From: Streptomyces prunicolor NBRC 13075 | GTDB lineage: Bacteria; Actinomycetota; Actinomycetes; Streptomycetales; Streptomycetaceae | DNA length: 64,000 nt | Assembly (NCBI RefSeq): GCF_000367365.1 | Contig: NZ_BARF01000096.1 | Location: forward strand, 1-64,000 | Direction of reading: 5' to 3' | In this document: piece by piece, positions 43,210-52,008 of the stretch | Position numbering within the stretch: position 1 is the first letter of the stretch | Layout of the letters: each line of letters opens with the position of its first letter | Notes under the pieces: model-generated | The model's database searches: none | Seen by the model: only the letters and a program-made list of their open reading frames with translations | What the model was told of the DNA's origin: nothing | Made by a program: the position numbers and the translations under genes

Positions 43210-44672
43210 TCCCGGTGCATCGGCACCGCGGGCTCCGTACCCCAGCCCGGCTCACCCGAACGGGAGCGCACGGGCGCGTGCCGCCGGGCCAGTTCGAACG
43301 CGCTGAGCACCACGCGCGACTGGTACTCGACCTGGCGCGCGACCGAGATCCAGCGCGCCCCGCAACCGTCGCGGTAGTCGGCGCACCACTCGTCGATCAG
43401 CCGGTCCAACTCCGACAGCACACCGGCCTGATCGTGCCCGGAGGCGATCACGAGCTGGTACAGCAGCCCAGCCGTCCGCAGCGCCAACCGCCGCCCCGCG
43501 ATCCGCAGGGCGGCCAGGTGGGCGGTGTTGAGCGGTGGCAGCGGGCGGGCGGCGCCGGTGTCGACATCGGGATCCCACGCGTCGGCGAGCCCGGGAATCA
43601 CCAGTAAATAGTCGTCGACCGGGGCGAGCAGCCGTGCCGCGTCGGGCACGACGAGGGTCCGCGGGCGCGGGTCGGCGGTGTCCCGCGCGGGCGCGCCGAC
43701 CGGGTCGGCGGCGGGCCGCGGCCAGGCGTCCCGCAGCCCGACGCCCGTCCCCTCCTCCGTGGCGCCTTGCACGAACGGCCGTATCCGCGCGAGGAGTTGT
43801 TCCAGGATGCGGCTGTCGTGCCGCAGGGTGTGGCTCACGGTGCGCAGGAACGCGTCGGCGTCGGCGGGCGGCGCGCCGTTCTCGACGCCGGTCACGCCCC
43901 ACATCGGCGCCTCGACGACCGCGGTGACCGTGCCGTGGCGGTGCGGGTGGTACCAGGTCGACTCGACGGCGGCCTCGGTGATGGCCGCGGCGAGGTCGCC
44001 GGGGCGCGGTGGCGGGATGCGGTAGACGGCGGGGCCGAGTCTCGGCCAGTACAGGGTGTCGTAGGGCCCGAGTTCGCGCGGGATGCGGAGGCGGGCCGCG
44101 GTGTGGGCGACGCGGCGGGCGAGGCCCGGGAGGTCGCGGGTCAGTTCCACGAAGCCGCCGCCCACGTCGACGCCGTGCAGGGAGCACTGGAGGAACGGTG
44201 TCAGTTCGTCCTGGACCTCCAACAGGGCGCGCGTCTCCGGGAGTCGGGCGCCTGCCGCGCCGTCCGGCAGCCACTCGGGCTGTTCCAGGAAGCCGGGCCG
44301 GAAGAAGTTCCGGAAGTACCGGCCGAGGCTGTACGGGCCGGGCAGCCAGCCCTCGTTGCGGCGCGAGCCGTCGGGGTCCAGGCACAGCAGCAGGTTCCAG
44401 GTGGCGTCGGCGCCCTCGCTCAACCGGGGGTCGGCCAGGACCCGTTCGGCCAGCCGCAGCACCGTCGCGCCGCCCACGGGCTCGTTGGCGTGCGGTCCGG
44501 CGACCACGAGGGCCTGACGGCTGCCGTGGCCCACGGAGAGCAGCCACAGGGGCGTACCGGCGCGGGAGGTCCCGACGCGGCGCAGTCGGGCGTCCTGGGG
44601 GCGGCGGGCGACGAGTGCGGCGGCCTGGGCGGCCAGCTCGTCCACGGACGGATAGCGGAGGAGTGGCGGCAG
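43206..44672 (-). CDS. M14-family zinc carboxypeptidase-like protein, paralogue 2
   Basis: A 488-aa M14 metallopeptidase with the same layout as the protein at 41476: LRYPSVDEL, SRAGTPLWLLSVG, HANEPVGG (zinc HxxE), LHGVDVGG and YHPHRHGTVTAVVEAPMW. It is about 55 residues longer than its paralogue in the C-terminal half. The preferred start is an unusual CTG at 44672, which has TGGAGGTG 4-11 nt upstream and matches the paralogue's N-terminus; a GTG at 44729 would add 19 residues but has no SD. It is translationally coupled to the SSI gene downstream. No signal peptide is seen. Substrate unknown. Confidence 0.82.
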   Translation of the reverse strand: MPPLLRYPSVDELAAQAAALVARRPQDARLRRVGTSRAGTPLWLLSVGHGSRQALVVAGPHANEPVGGATVLRLAERVLADPRLSEGADATWNLLLCLDPDGSRRNEGWLPGPYSLGRYFRNFFRPGFLEQPEWLPDGAAGARLPETRALLEVQDELTPFLQCSLHGVDVGGGFVELTRDLPGLARRVAHTAARLRIPRELGPYDTLYWPRLGPAVYRIPPPRPGDLAAAITEAAVESTWYHPHRHGTVTAVVEAPMWGVTGVENGAPPADADAFLRTVSHTLRHDSRILEQLLARIRPFVQGATEEGTGVGLRDAWPRPAADPVGAPARDTADPRPRTLVVPDAARLLAPVDDYLLVIPGLADAWDPDVDTGAARPLPPLNTAHLAALRIAGRRLALRTAGLLYQLVIASGHDQAGVLSELDRLIDEWCADYRDGCGARWISVARQVEYQSRVVLSAFELARRHAPVRSRSGEPGWGTEPAVPMHRE

Positions 44673-44872
44673 GGCGCACCTCCACAAATGTGGTGCCGTC
44701 GGTTCACCTGATGTGCATGGTGTACGCACAGTCAGTCACGGCGTGCGGGGTACGTCAACACCGCCGTACGGAAAGGGATTTGACGCACGCCCGCGGTCGC
44801 CACATCAGGTAATGCCCAGGCCAGAGGTGAGGTGGGGCTGTGTTCGGGCGGTGGGTCGGACCGTGTTCGGGG

Positions 44873-45424
44873 TCAGGTGACGGCGAGCCGGAACGCCATC
44901 CGGCCGAAGCCGATCTGGTCGCCCTCGCGGACGACGGCCGCCCCGATCACGCGCCGGCCGTTGACCGTCGTGCCGTTGGTCGAACCGAGGTCGCGCAGCA
45001 CCCACATGCCGCCCTGGCGGCTGAGTTCGGCGTGCACCCGGGACACCGTCTCGTGGGTCAGGCGCAGCCCGTTGGCGGGGTCGCGGCCGATGCGCAGCGG
45101 ATGTCCGTTGCCCGGGTGGGGCAGCAGCAGCTTGGGGAGCCGCTCGGCCTGCCACGCCCTCCGGAGTCGCACGGTGAAGCCGGAGACGGACTCCACGGTG
45201 CCGAACAGCAGCCTGGAGAGGCGGCTTTCGGTGGGCAGGTCGGCGGTGAGCGGCACGAGGTCCTCGGACCGGCGGGCGGCGAGCGCCAGCTCCATGCGCC
45301 GGATGAAGGTGTCGTGGGACAACCGCCCCATGGCGACGCCGTCATGGAGAACCTTGAGCGCCTTGTCGCGCTCCGCGTCGGAGATCCGCGCGGGGTACGT
45401 GTGGAACTCGAAGGACGACGTCAC
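44873..45424 (-). CDS. DUF1707 and FHA domain protein
   Basis: A 183-aa protein with an N-terminal DUF1707 domain (RISDAERDKALKVLHDGVA, GRLSHDTFIRRMELALAARR) and a C-terminal FHA domain with the phosphothreonine-binding pattern LRIGRDPANGL, SRVHAEL and LGSTNGTTVNG. FHA domains read Ser/Thr phosphorylation, so this is probably a docking protein in kinase signalling. The GTG at 45424 is used. It is divergent from treZ. Whether its partner is the TerY-P kinase 28 kb away or another Ser/Thr kinase cannot be told. Confidence 0.88.
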   Translation of the reverse strand: MTSSFEFHTYPARISDAERDKALKVLHDGVAMGRLSHDTFIRRMELALAARRSEDLVPLTADLPTESRLSRLLFGTVESVSGFTVRLRRAWQAERLPKLLLPHPGNGHPLRIGRDPANGLRLTHETVSRVHAELSRQGGMWVLRDLGSTNGTTVNGRRVIGAAVVREGDQIGFGRMAFRLAVT

Positions 45425-45520
45425 GCTCGTGATTGTCGGGCAGTGAACCCCGGGTGTCCAGAAGACGCGGAAACGGCACGCACGCGCGTGAAGATGACGA
45501 CACCTGCGCCAAAGGGGTCG

Positions 45521-45548
45521 ATTCAAAAGCGGATTGATCTCGTTTGAA
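45521..45548. promoter_or_regulatory. inverted repeat upstream of treZ
   Basis: TTCAAA (45521-45526) and TTTGAA (45543-45548) are a 6-bp inverted repeat with a 16-nt spacer in a locally AT-richer spot between the divergent FHA and treZ genes, 49 nt before the treZ start. It may be an operator. Confidence 0.3.
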
Positions 45549-45597
45549 GCACGATGGACGGGCTACATCCCGGTGAGCAGACGAAGGGGAACCGTCC

Positions 45598-47346
45598 GTG
45601 CAGTTCGAGGTGTGGGCACCAGAGGCAGACCGTGTGACGCTCCATTGCGAGGGCGCCACGCGCGCGTTGGAGCGCGATCCCGAGCGCGTGGGGTGGTGGA
45701 GCGGCGAGGCGGAAGCGGAGGACGGCACGCGGTACGGGTTCTCGGTGGACGACGGCCCGCCGCTGCCCGACCCGCGCTCGCGCCGGCAGCCGGACGGCCC
45801 GGACGGGCTGAGCGCGGTCGTCGACCACGAGCGCTACGCGTGGCGTGCCGCCGGGTGGCCGGGGCGCCCGCTCCCGGGCGCGGTGCTCTACGAGCTGCAC
45901 ATCGGCACGTACACGCCCGAGGGCACCCTGGACGCGGCGGCCGACCGGCTCGGCCATCTCGTCGAACTGGGCGTCACGCACGTCGAGTTGATGCCCCTGT
46001 GCCCGTTCCCCGGCCGGCACGGCTGGGGCTACGAGGGCGTCTCCCTGTGGGCCGTGCACGAGCCCTACGGCGGCCCCGAGGGACTCAAGCGGTTCGTGGA
46101 CCGCGCCCACGAACTGGGCCTGGGCGTCGTTCTCGACGTGGTGCACAACCACCTCGGCCCGTCCGGGAATTACCTGCCCGCGTTCGGCCCCTACTTCACG
46201 GACACGCATCAGACCCCCTGGGGCAGCGCCGTCAACCTGGACGCGCCCGGCTCGGACGAGGTGCGCGCGTTCCTGCTGGGCAGCGCGCTGGCGTGGCTGC
46301 GCGAGTACCGGATCGACGGGCTGCGGCTTGACGCGGTGCACGCGCTGCAGGACACGCGCGCGTGCCACTTCCTGGAGGAACTGTCCGCCGCCGTCGACGC
46401 GTTGGGCGCCGAGACGGGCCGGCCGCTGTTCCTGGTCGCCGAGTCCGATCTGAACGACCCGCGTGTGGTGACCTCCCGCGCGGAGGGCGGACTCGGGCTG
46501 CACGCGCAGTGGAACGACGACTTCCACCACGCCCTGCACACCGCGCTGACCGGTGAATCGCAGGGCTACTACGCGGACTTCGCGCGGGCACCGCTCGGGG
46601 CGATCGCCAAGACGCTCACCGACGGCTACTTCCACGACGGCACCTATTCGAGCTTCCGGGACCGTCATCACGGCCGCCGCCTGGACCGCACGCGCGTGGC
46701 CGCGCACCGGCTGCTCGGCTACAGCCAGACCCACGACCAGATCGGCAACCGCGCCCAGGGGGACCGCCTTTCGGCGACCCTCTCCCCCGGGCTGCTGGCC
46801 TGCGCCGCCGCGCTGACCCTGACCGGGCCCTTCACGCCGATGCTGTTCATGGGCGAGGAGTGGGCGGCGGGCACACCCTGGCAGTTCTTCACCGACCACA
46901 CCGACCCGGACCTGGCGGATGCCGTACGGCGGGGCAGGCGGCGGGAGTTCGCGGCGCACGGCTGGGCCGAGGAGGACGTACCCGACCCGCAGGACCCGGC
47001 GACCCGCGACCGCTCCTGCCTCGACTGGTCCGAGCCGCGGAACGAGCCCCACGCGCGCGTGCTGGCCTGGTACCGCCGACTCATCGCCCTCCGCCACGAA
47101 CAGCCCGACCTCACCGATCCCGACCTCACCGACACGAAGGTGGCCTACGACGAGGACGCCCGCTGGCTCGCCCTCCGACGCGGAGACGTACGCGTCGCCG
47201 TGAACCTCGGCAAGGAACCGGCCGCGATCCCCCTGGGCACCCGCCCGGCGGAGATCCTGGCCGCGTGGGAGCCGGTGGAGGCGCCGGGGGCGGACGGGCT
47301 GCTGCGGCTGCCCGGGGAGTCGTGCGTGGTGCTGGCGCAGGCGTAA
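45598..47346 (+). CDS. treZ: malto-oligosyltrehalose trehalohydrolase (TreZ)
   Basis: A 582-aa GH13 enzyme that releases trehalose from maltooligosyl-trehalose made by TreY. It has the N-terminal beta domain (MQFEVWAPEADRVTL), then VLYELHIGTYTPEGTLDAA, nucleophile in GLRLDAVHAL, acid in FLVAESDLND and third Asp in YSQTHDQIGNR. The GTG at 45598 has AAGGGGA 7 nt upstream. It is separated from treY by 5.7 kb of unrelated genes, whereas the two are often neighbours. Confidence 0.96.
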   Translation: MQFEVWAPEADRVTLHCEGATRALERDPERVGWWSGEAEAEDGTRYGFSVDDGPPLPDPRSRRQPDGPDGLSAVVDHERYAWRAAGWPGRPLPGAVLYELHIGTYTPEGTLDAAADRLGHLVELGVTHVELMPLCPFPGRHGWGYEGVSLWAVHEPYGGPEGLKRFVDRAHELGLGVVLDVVHNHLGPSGNYLPAFGPYFTDTHQTPWGSAVNLDAPGSDEVRAFLLGSALAWLREYRIDGLRLDAVHALQDTRACHFLEELSAAVDALGAETGRPLFLVAESDLNDPRVVTSRAEGGLGLHAQWNDDFHHALHTALTGESQGYYADFARAPLGAIAKTLTDGYFHDGTYSSFRDRHHGRRLDRTRVAAHRLLGYSQTHDQIGNRAQGDRLSATLSPGLLACAAALTLTGPFTPMLFMGEEWAAGTPWQFFTDHTDPDLADAVRRGRRREFAAHGWAEEDVPDPQDPATRDRSCLDWSEPRNEPHARVLAWYRRLIALRHEQPDLTDPDLTDTKVAYDEDARWLALRRGDVRVAVNLGKEPAAIPLGTRPAEILAAWEPVEAPGADGLLRLPGESCVVLAQA

Positions 47347-47415
47347 ACGCTTGCGCGAGCGTTTGCGGACGGCCGACGTAAACGCTTGCGTAAACGATTG
47401 CGCGAGCGTTTACGT
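47345..47415. terminator. paired hairpins with repeated AAACGCTTGCG-type motif
   Basis: Hairpin one pairs AAACGCT (47345-47351) with AGCGTTT (47358-47364). Hairpin two is an 11-bp perfect stem, ACGTAAACGCT (47376-47386) with AGCGTTTACGT (47405-47415). The motif AAACG(C/A)TTGCG occurs three times. The block overlaps the treZ stop and ends at the stop of the convergent phosphotransferase gene, so it is probably a bidirectional terminator, although the repeated half-sites look like those of LacI-type operators. Confidence 0.65.
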
Positions 47416-47416
47416 G

Positions 47417-48355
47417 CTACAACTCCCCCTCCCCGTCCCGCAGTTCCGTCACCCGTTCCAGCAGGATCGCCTCCCAGGTGCGCCGTAGCTGGGTCCTGAG
47501 GAGTAGGACGGGCTCGGCGTCGCGGCCCTTGAGGTGGTCGGCGAGGCGGACGACGGTGTCGCAGCGGGCGAGCCAGAGGCCGCGCAGGCAGGGGCGGGCG
47601 CCGTAGCCGGCGAGGGTCGCGGCGCGTACGGCGGCGGGGGAACCGACGGCCAGGGCGAGCCCGGCGATGTCCTCGGCGGGGTCGCCGAGGGTCGCGTCGG
47701 TCCAGCCCAGGACGCCACGCACCCGGCCGTCGCTGCTCACCACGAGGTGCTCGCCGTTGAGGTCGTGGTGGACGAGGACCGCGGTGCCGGGCTGGGCGGC
47801 GAGCTGGATCGCGCCGGGCTGGGTGAGCTGGTGGAGGCGTGCGGCGTCGAACTCGTCGGCTGCGGCGAGGCGTTCGGCGGCCTGCTCGGCGGCGCGGCGC
47901 AGGGCCTCCAGGGAGCGCGGTGCGGTGCGCGGGATCCCGAGCGCCTCGGCCTGCCGGACGGGCACCTCGCGCAGCCCGGTGAGCAGCCCGGCCAGGTCGG
48001 CCTCGCCGACGGCGGAGACGTCCTGGTCCTCGCCGGAGCGGCCGGGGACCTTGGTGTCGAGCGTGTAGGTGAGCCCGGGCGCCCACTCGCCGTGCGCCAC
48101 CCTGGTGGGAACCGCGACGGGGAGATACGGCCGTACGAGGTCGCGCAGGCGCAGTTCGCGGCGTTGGCGCACGGTGGCCGCGCGGTTCGGGGCGAGGCGG
48201 AGCACATGGCGGGAGCCGACCCACCAGGTGGCGTGCTCGCCGCCCTCGGCGACGGGCCGGATCTCGGGTCCTGCACCGTCGGCCGTACCGTCCTTGAGCA
48301 GGGAACGGACCAGTCGGCGGACGGTGTCCGCGGTGGGTGTCGGTGCCTGGGTCAT
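47417..48355 (-). CDS. aminoglycoside phosphotransferase-fold (APH) kinase
   Basis: A 312-aa APH-fold kinase. The N-lobe contains GGEHATWWVGSRHVLRL (the ATP-Lys position is occupied by Arg in RHVLRLAP), the catalytic loop is LVHHDLNGEHLVV (HHD...N-type, with Glu in place of the usual Asn spacing) and the DFG-like motif is GVLGWTDATLGDPAEDIAGL, typical of the family. The Lys-to-Arg change appears in several Streptomyces APH-like proteins. It lies 45 nt after the start-side neighbour, the M24 peptidase gene, on the same strand. Substrate unknown. Confidence 0.83.
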   Translation of the reverse strand: MTQAPTPTADTVRRLVRSLLKDGTADGAGPEIRPVAEGGEHATWWVGSRHVLRLAPNRAATVRQRRELRLRDLVRPYLPVAVPTRVAHGEWAPGLTYTLDTKVPGRSGEDQDVSAVGEADLAGLLTGLREVPVRQAEALGIPRTAPRSLEALRRAAEQAAERLAAADEFDAARLHQLTQPGAIQLAAQPGTAVLVHHDLNGEHLVVSSDGRVRGVLGWTDATLGDPAEDIAGLALAVGSPAAVRAATLAGYGARPCLRGLWLARCDTVVRLADHLKGRDAEPVLLLRTQLRRTWEAILLERVTELRDGEGEL

Positions 48356-48400
48356 GGTCGCGCCGTCGCCGTTCGGGGTGTCGGGGGCTCCTGGTCGCCG

Positions 48401-49528
48401 TCAGTCCACGAGAGCCATCTCGCGGGCCGTGTTGTTGAGCCGGCGCCCGCCGTCCTGGGTGACCGTGACGATGTCCTCGATGCGTACACCGAAGCGACCG
48501 GGCAGATAGATGCCGGGCTCCACGGAGAAGCACATCCCGGGCACGAGGGGCTGTTCCTCGCCCTCGATCATGTACGGCGGTTCGTGCGTGGTGACGCCGA
48601 TGCCGTGACCGGTGCGGTGGATGAAGTAGGGGCCGTATCCGGCGTCGTCGATGACCGCGCGGGCGGCGCGGTCGACCTCCTGGCAGGCGACGCCGGGGCG
48701 CACCGCGCGGAAGCCGGCCTCCTGGGCCTCGCGGACGAGGTCGTGGACGCGCTGTTCCTCCTCGCTGGGTTCGCCGACGTGGACCGTGCGCGAGGTGTCG
48801 GAGCCGTAGCCGTCCTTGAGGCCGCCGAAGTCGAGGACGATCATGTCGCCCCGCTGGATGACGCGGTCGCCGACCTCGTGGTGCGGGTTGGCTCCGTTGG
48901 GGCCCGAGGCGACGATCGTGAAGTCGACCTGGGAGTGCCCGAACTGCCGTAGCAGATCGGCGAGATCGGCGCCGACGTCGGACTCGCGGCGGCCGGCGAA
49001 GGGAACCTTCCGGATCTCCTCGTACGTTGCGTCGGCGGCCGCTCCTGCGGCCGCCATGAGGTCCAGTTCCGCCGCGTCCTTCACCGCGCGCAGCATCGGC
49101 AGTGCGTCGGTGAGGGAGGCGTAGGCGGTGTCGGGCAGCGTCTTCTGCAAACCCAGCAGGTGCATGGACCAGGCGTTGTCGCTGATGCCGAAGCGGCCGG
49201 TCGCGTCGAGGAGGGCTGCGGTGGCGGCGTAGGGGTCCTTGCCGTCGGTCCAGTCGCGCAGGGTGAGGGCGTCGGCGCCGGGTGCCTTGGCCGCGTCGGG
49301 GGCCTCCAGGGTGGGCACGACGAGGACCGGGGAGCGGCCGGGGGCCAGGACGAGGACGGTGAGCCGTTCGGTGACGGCGGTGGGCGCGTAGCCGGTGAGC
49401 CACACCAGGTCCGGTCCCGGAGCGACCAGGAGCCCCGCGAGACCGGCGTCGGCGGCGGCCCGCGCGGCACGGTCCATGCGGGCCCTGTAGTCGGCGGCGG
49501 TGAAGGGCACGGGCGGGCTACCGGTCAT
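48401..49528 (-). CDS. M24-family metallopeptidase (Xaa-Pro aminopeptidase-like)
   Basis: A 375-aa pita-bread-fold peptidase with a creatinase-like N-terminal domain (residues about 1-140, ending GISDNAWSMHLL). Metal ligands are in VLDFGGLKDGYGSDTSRT (two Asp), FIHRTGHGIGVTTHE (His), CFSVEPGIY (Glu) and RIEDIV (Glu), all intact, so it should be an active dinuclear aminopeptidase for N-terminal Xaa-Pro peptides. The ATG at 49528 is clear. It probably forms an operon with the phosphotransferase gene downstream. Confidence 0.93.
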   Translation of the reverse strand: MTGSPPVPFTAADYRARMDRAARAAADAGLAGLLVAPGPDLVWLTGYAPTAVTERLTVLVLAPGRSPVLVVPTLEAPDAAKAPGADALTLRDWTDGKDPYAATAALLDATGRFGISDNAWSMHLLGLQKTLPDTAYASLTDALPMLRAVKDAAELDLMAAAGAAADATYEEIRKVPFAGRRESDVGADLADLLRQFGHSQVDFTIVASGPNGANPHHEVGDRVIQRGDMIVLDFGGLKDGYGSDTSRTVHVGEPSEEEQRVHDLVREAQEAGFRAVRPGVACQEVDRAARAVIDDAGYGPYFIHRTGHGIGVTTHEPPYMIEGEEQPLVPGMCFSVEPGIYLPGRFGVRIEDIVTVTQDGGRRLNNTAREMALVD

Positions 49529-49703
49529 TCAGGCCTCCGAGGACGGACGAAACGGGGCTGTCGTCAGCATCCTGCCCGCACCCGGAGGGCCACGCGAGCC
49601 GATCGGCGGGACTCCCCCGGTCCCGGCGTCACGTCCGGGGCCGTCCCGGCCGACGATCGGCGTCACATCGCGGGCCGCCTCCGGAGGGACGCGCGACGCC
49701 GGG

Positions 49704-50288
49704 TCAGACGACGTACCCGGGGACCAGGGTGAACTGCTGGAAGCCGCCGCTGTGGTGGCGCACCGTGACGGTGACCTCGTCCCCGGGGTGGGCACGCGTG
49801 ACCGCGCGCGCGAGGTCGGCCGCCGAGTCGACCCGGGCGCCGCCGAACGTGAGCAGGACGTCACCGCGGATCAGACCGGCCGTGTAACCGGGCCCGGGCA
49901 TGTGGACACCGACGATCAGGGCGCCCGCCTTCTCGGCGTCCACGGCCTCCACGCCGAGCGTCGCGGCGGCGGACGTGGGCGAGGGCGTCGGCGTCGGGCT
50001 CGCGGAGGACGCGGGCCGATCGGTGGGACGGGCCGTCGGCGCCGGTTGCCCGGCCGCCTGGCGCTGCATCTCGGCGAGCTTGCTCATGCCGATCACCGTG
50101 GCGCCGACCGTGCCCAGCCCGACCCCCGACAGGACCAGGACGGTCCCGACGAACAGGCCGAACAACAGGGTCATGAGCCGTCGGCCGCGGCGCCGCGCGG
50201 CATGCGGGCGCCGGCCGGTGCCGGGCTTGGTGCCGCCGCCGGGTTCCTGACCGGGCATCGGCTTGGGACGCAACGCAGTCTGTTCCAT
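49704..50288 (-). CDS. membrane-anchored PDZ domain protein
   Basis: A 194-aa protein with a basic cytoplasmic N-terminus (RRPHAARRRGRRLM), one TM helix (about residues 39-67), a Pro/Thr/Ser-rich extracellular linker and a C-terminal PDZ domain (LIVGVHMPGPGYTAGLIRGDVLLTFGG). No protease domain is attached, so it may tether or regulate a secreted protease or other exported partner. It starts at ATG 50288 and is divergent from the 510-aa gene. Confidence 0.85.
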   Translation of the reverse strand: MEQTALRPKPMPGQEPGGGTKPGTGRRPHAARRRGRRLMTLLFGLFVGTVLVLSGVGLGTVGATVIGMSKLAEMQRQAAGQPAPTARPTDRPASSASPTPTPSPTSAAATLGVEAVDAEKAGALIVGVHMPGPGYTAGLIRGDVLLTFGGARVDSAADLARAVTRAHPGDEVTVTVRHHSGGFQQFTLVPGYVV

Positions 50289-50468
50289 GGATCGCCTCCG
50301 GCAGATGCTCTACCCGGCGCACCGGCGCCCGACGTGCCACGAACGAGTGAGACTGACCGAGGGTCAGGAGAGGGAAGCGGGACGCGTCACGGCGGCGAGG
50401 GCCTGTGCTTGCCGGGTGTGTGCGGTGGGCCGGACCCGTTGTCAGTGGCGGCTGTTACGTTCAGTGAC

Positions 50469-52001
50469 ATGACCGATCACGCTCTGCGGCTGCTCCGGCA
50501 GCACCCGCACCTGGCCGAACTGGCCGTGTTCCCCTTCGACTTCGACCTGGACCGGGCCGACCACGTCGAGCCGGTCCGGCTGGCCTCGGGCGGCCCGCTG
50601 CGTCCGGTCGCGGGCGACGGCACGGGCGGTACGTACTTCGTGTGCGCGGACGGGTCCGTGCTGTACGCCGACTCCGAGGGCTCGGCCGGGATCATCGGCT
50701 CGACGGTCGACAAGGCGCTGGAGATCGTGATCGGTCTGCCGGGCTGGCGCGACCATCTGGACCTCTCCCCGGCCGACGGCCCGGAGAAGATCCTGGCCCG
50801 GGTCGCGGAGACGGAGGAGGAGTTCCGCGAGGACTACGGCATCGACGAGGCGAGGCCCGAACTCCGCACCGCCCTGGGCCTGCCCGAGCGTTCCCCGGTC
50901 GAGCTGATCGCCATGCTGCACACCGCCCTGCTGCGCACCGAGCCCGACTTCCTGCTCCTCAACGCCGAGGAGGGCTGCGCCTACGACCTCCTGGACCGTC
51001 ATCCCCGTCCCCCTCTGTGGGAGCCGGTGCTCGCCCGGGGGCGGGCGGATCTCGCGGCGCTGCGGACGGGCGACCGCACGGTGTGGGACGCGACGGCCGA
51101 GGACCCCGTACGGCGCCGACTCGCCCTGCGGGCCGCGCAGTTCGACCGCGCGGACGGCGATCTGGAGCTGCTGCGGTATCTGCTGCGGTACGAAGCAGAG
51201 TCGTCGATGACGGACGAACTGCGGCTCGCCGCCGTGCTGGTGGGGCTGCACGGCCACACCGAGGATCTGCCGCTGCTGCACGGGGTGCGGGAGACGGACT
51301 TCGACACCGCGTGCGGGCTGAGCGAGATGCCGGGACCCGACGCGGACGGGGCGGTGCTGCGGGAGTGGGCGCTCGGTCTGGACGAGGTCTTCTTCCGTAC
51401 GGACCCGACCGACGAGCCGTCGGACACGTGGACCGACCTGGCCGCCGACCAGGGGCTGACCGAGCTGGCCCGGGCCACCCTGATCCGCAGGCTCGACGAG
51501 ATCACCATGGACCAGGGCGTGCTGCGGCGACCGGGCATGCCGAAGACGCTGGACGCGTCTCCCCTGTCCTCGCTCGCCCGCGACTTCGAGCAACTGGGCG
51601 ATCTCCCCCAGGCGTTGCGCGCCCAGCGCCTCTACGCCGCCCTCCAGGACACGGCATGGGACCGCGTCTCGGCCCGGCGGACACAGGCCCGCCTGGAGCG
51701 CGAGACCAGCCAACTCGCGCAGGCAGGACGGACGTTGGCGGTTCTGCGGGAGATCCTGTCCGCCCCCGGCGACGACTCCCTCCGGCACTGGGAGGGCACG
51801 AACCTCGGCCGGTTCATCGCCGAGGAGCACTACGCCCGGGCGCGCGACCTGGCCGACGCGGACCTCCCCGAGGAGGCCCGCACCGCCCTGGTCGCCGCCG
51901 ACGAGATACGCGGCGAGCTCTCGGGGGCCGCCGCGACGGCCGTACGAGAGCTCGCCGAGGACGTGGCGGAGCGGGTCCAGGACCCCAGGGATCTCGGCTG
52001 A
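50469..52001 (+). CDS. conserved hypothetical protein, SMI1/KNR4-like N-terminal pattern
   Basis: A 510-aa soluble protein that begins MTDHALRLLRQHPHLAELAVFPFDFDLD. The N-terminal ~150 residues (GGTYFVCADGSVLYADSEGSAGIIGSTVDKALEIVIG) are similar in style to SMI1/KNR4-type (SUKH) proteins, which often act as immunity or interaction domains; this is a weak resemblance. The rest is all-helical with repeat-like pairs of helices (TPR-like: LEQLGDLPQALRAQRLYAALQDTAW). There is no signal peptide or TM segment. It is convergent with geosmin synthase, whose stop is 7 nt away. Function unknown. Confidence 0.75.
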   Translation: MTDHALRLLRQHPHLAELAVFPFDFDLDRADHVEPVRLASGGPLRPVAGDGTGGTYFVCADGSVLYADSEGSAGIIGSTVDKALEIVIGLPGWRDHLDLSPADGPEKILARVAETEEEFREDYGIDEARPELRTALGLPERSPVELIAMLHTALLRTEPDFLLLNAEEGCAYDLLDRHPRPPLWEPVLARGRADLAALRTGDRTVWDATAEDPVRRRLALRAAQFDRADGDLELLRYLLRYEAESSMTDELRLAAVLVGLHGHTEDLPLLHGVRETDFDTACGLSEMPGPDADGAVLREWALGLDEVFFRTDPTDEPSDTWTDLAADQGLTELARATLIRRLDEITMDQGVLRRPGMPKTLDASPLSSLARDFEQLGDLPQALRAQRLYAALQDTAWDRVSARRTQARLERETSQLAQAGRTLAVLREILSAPGDDSLRHWEGTNLGRFIAEEHYARARDLADADLPEEARTALVAADEIRGELSGAAATAVRELAEDVAERVQDPRDLG

Positions 52002-52008
52002 GGGGCTG

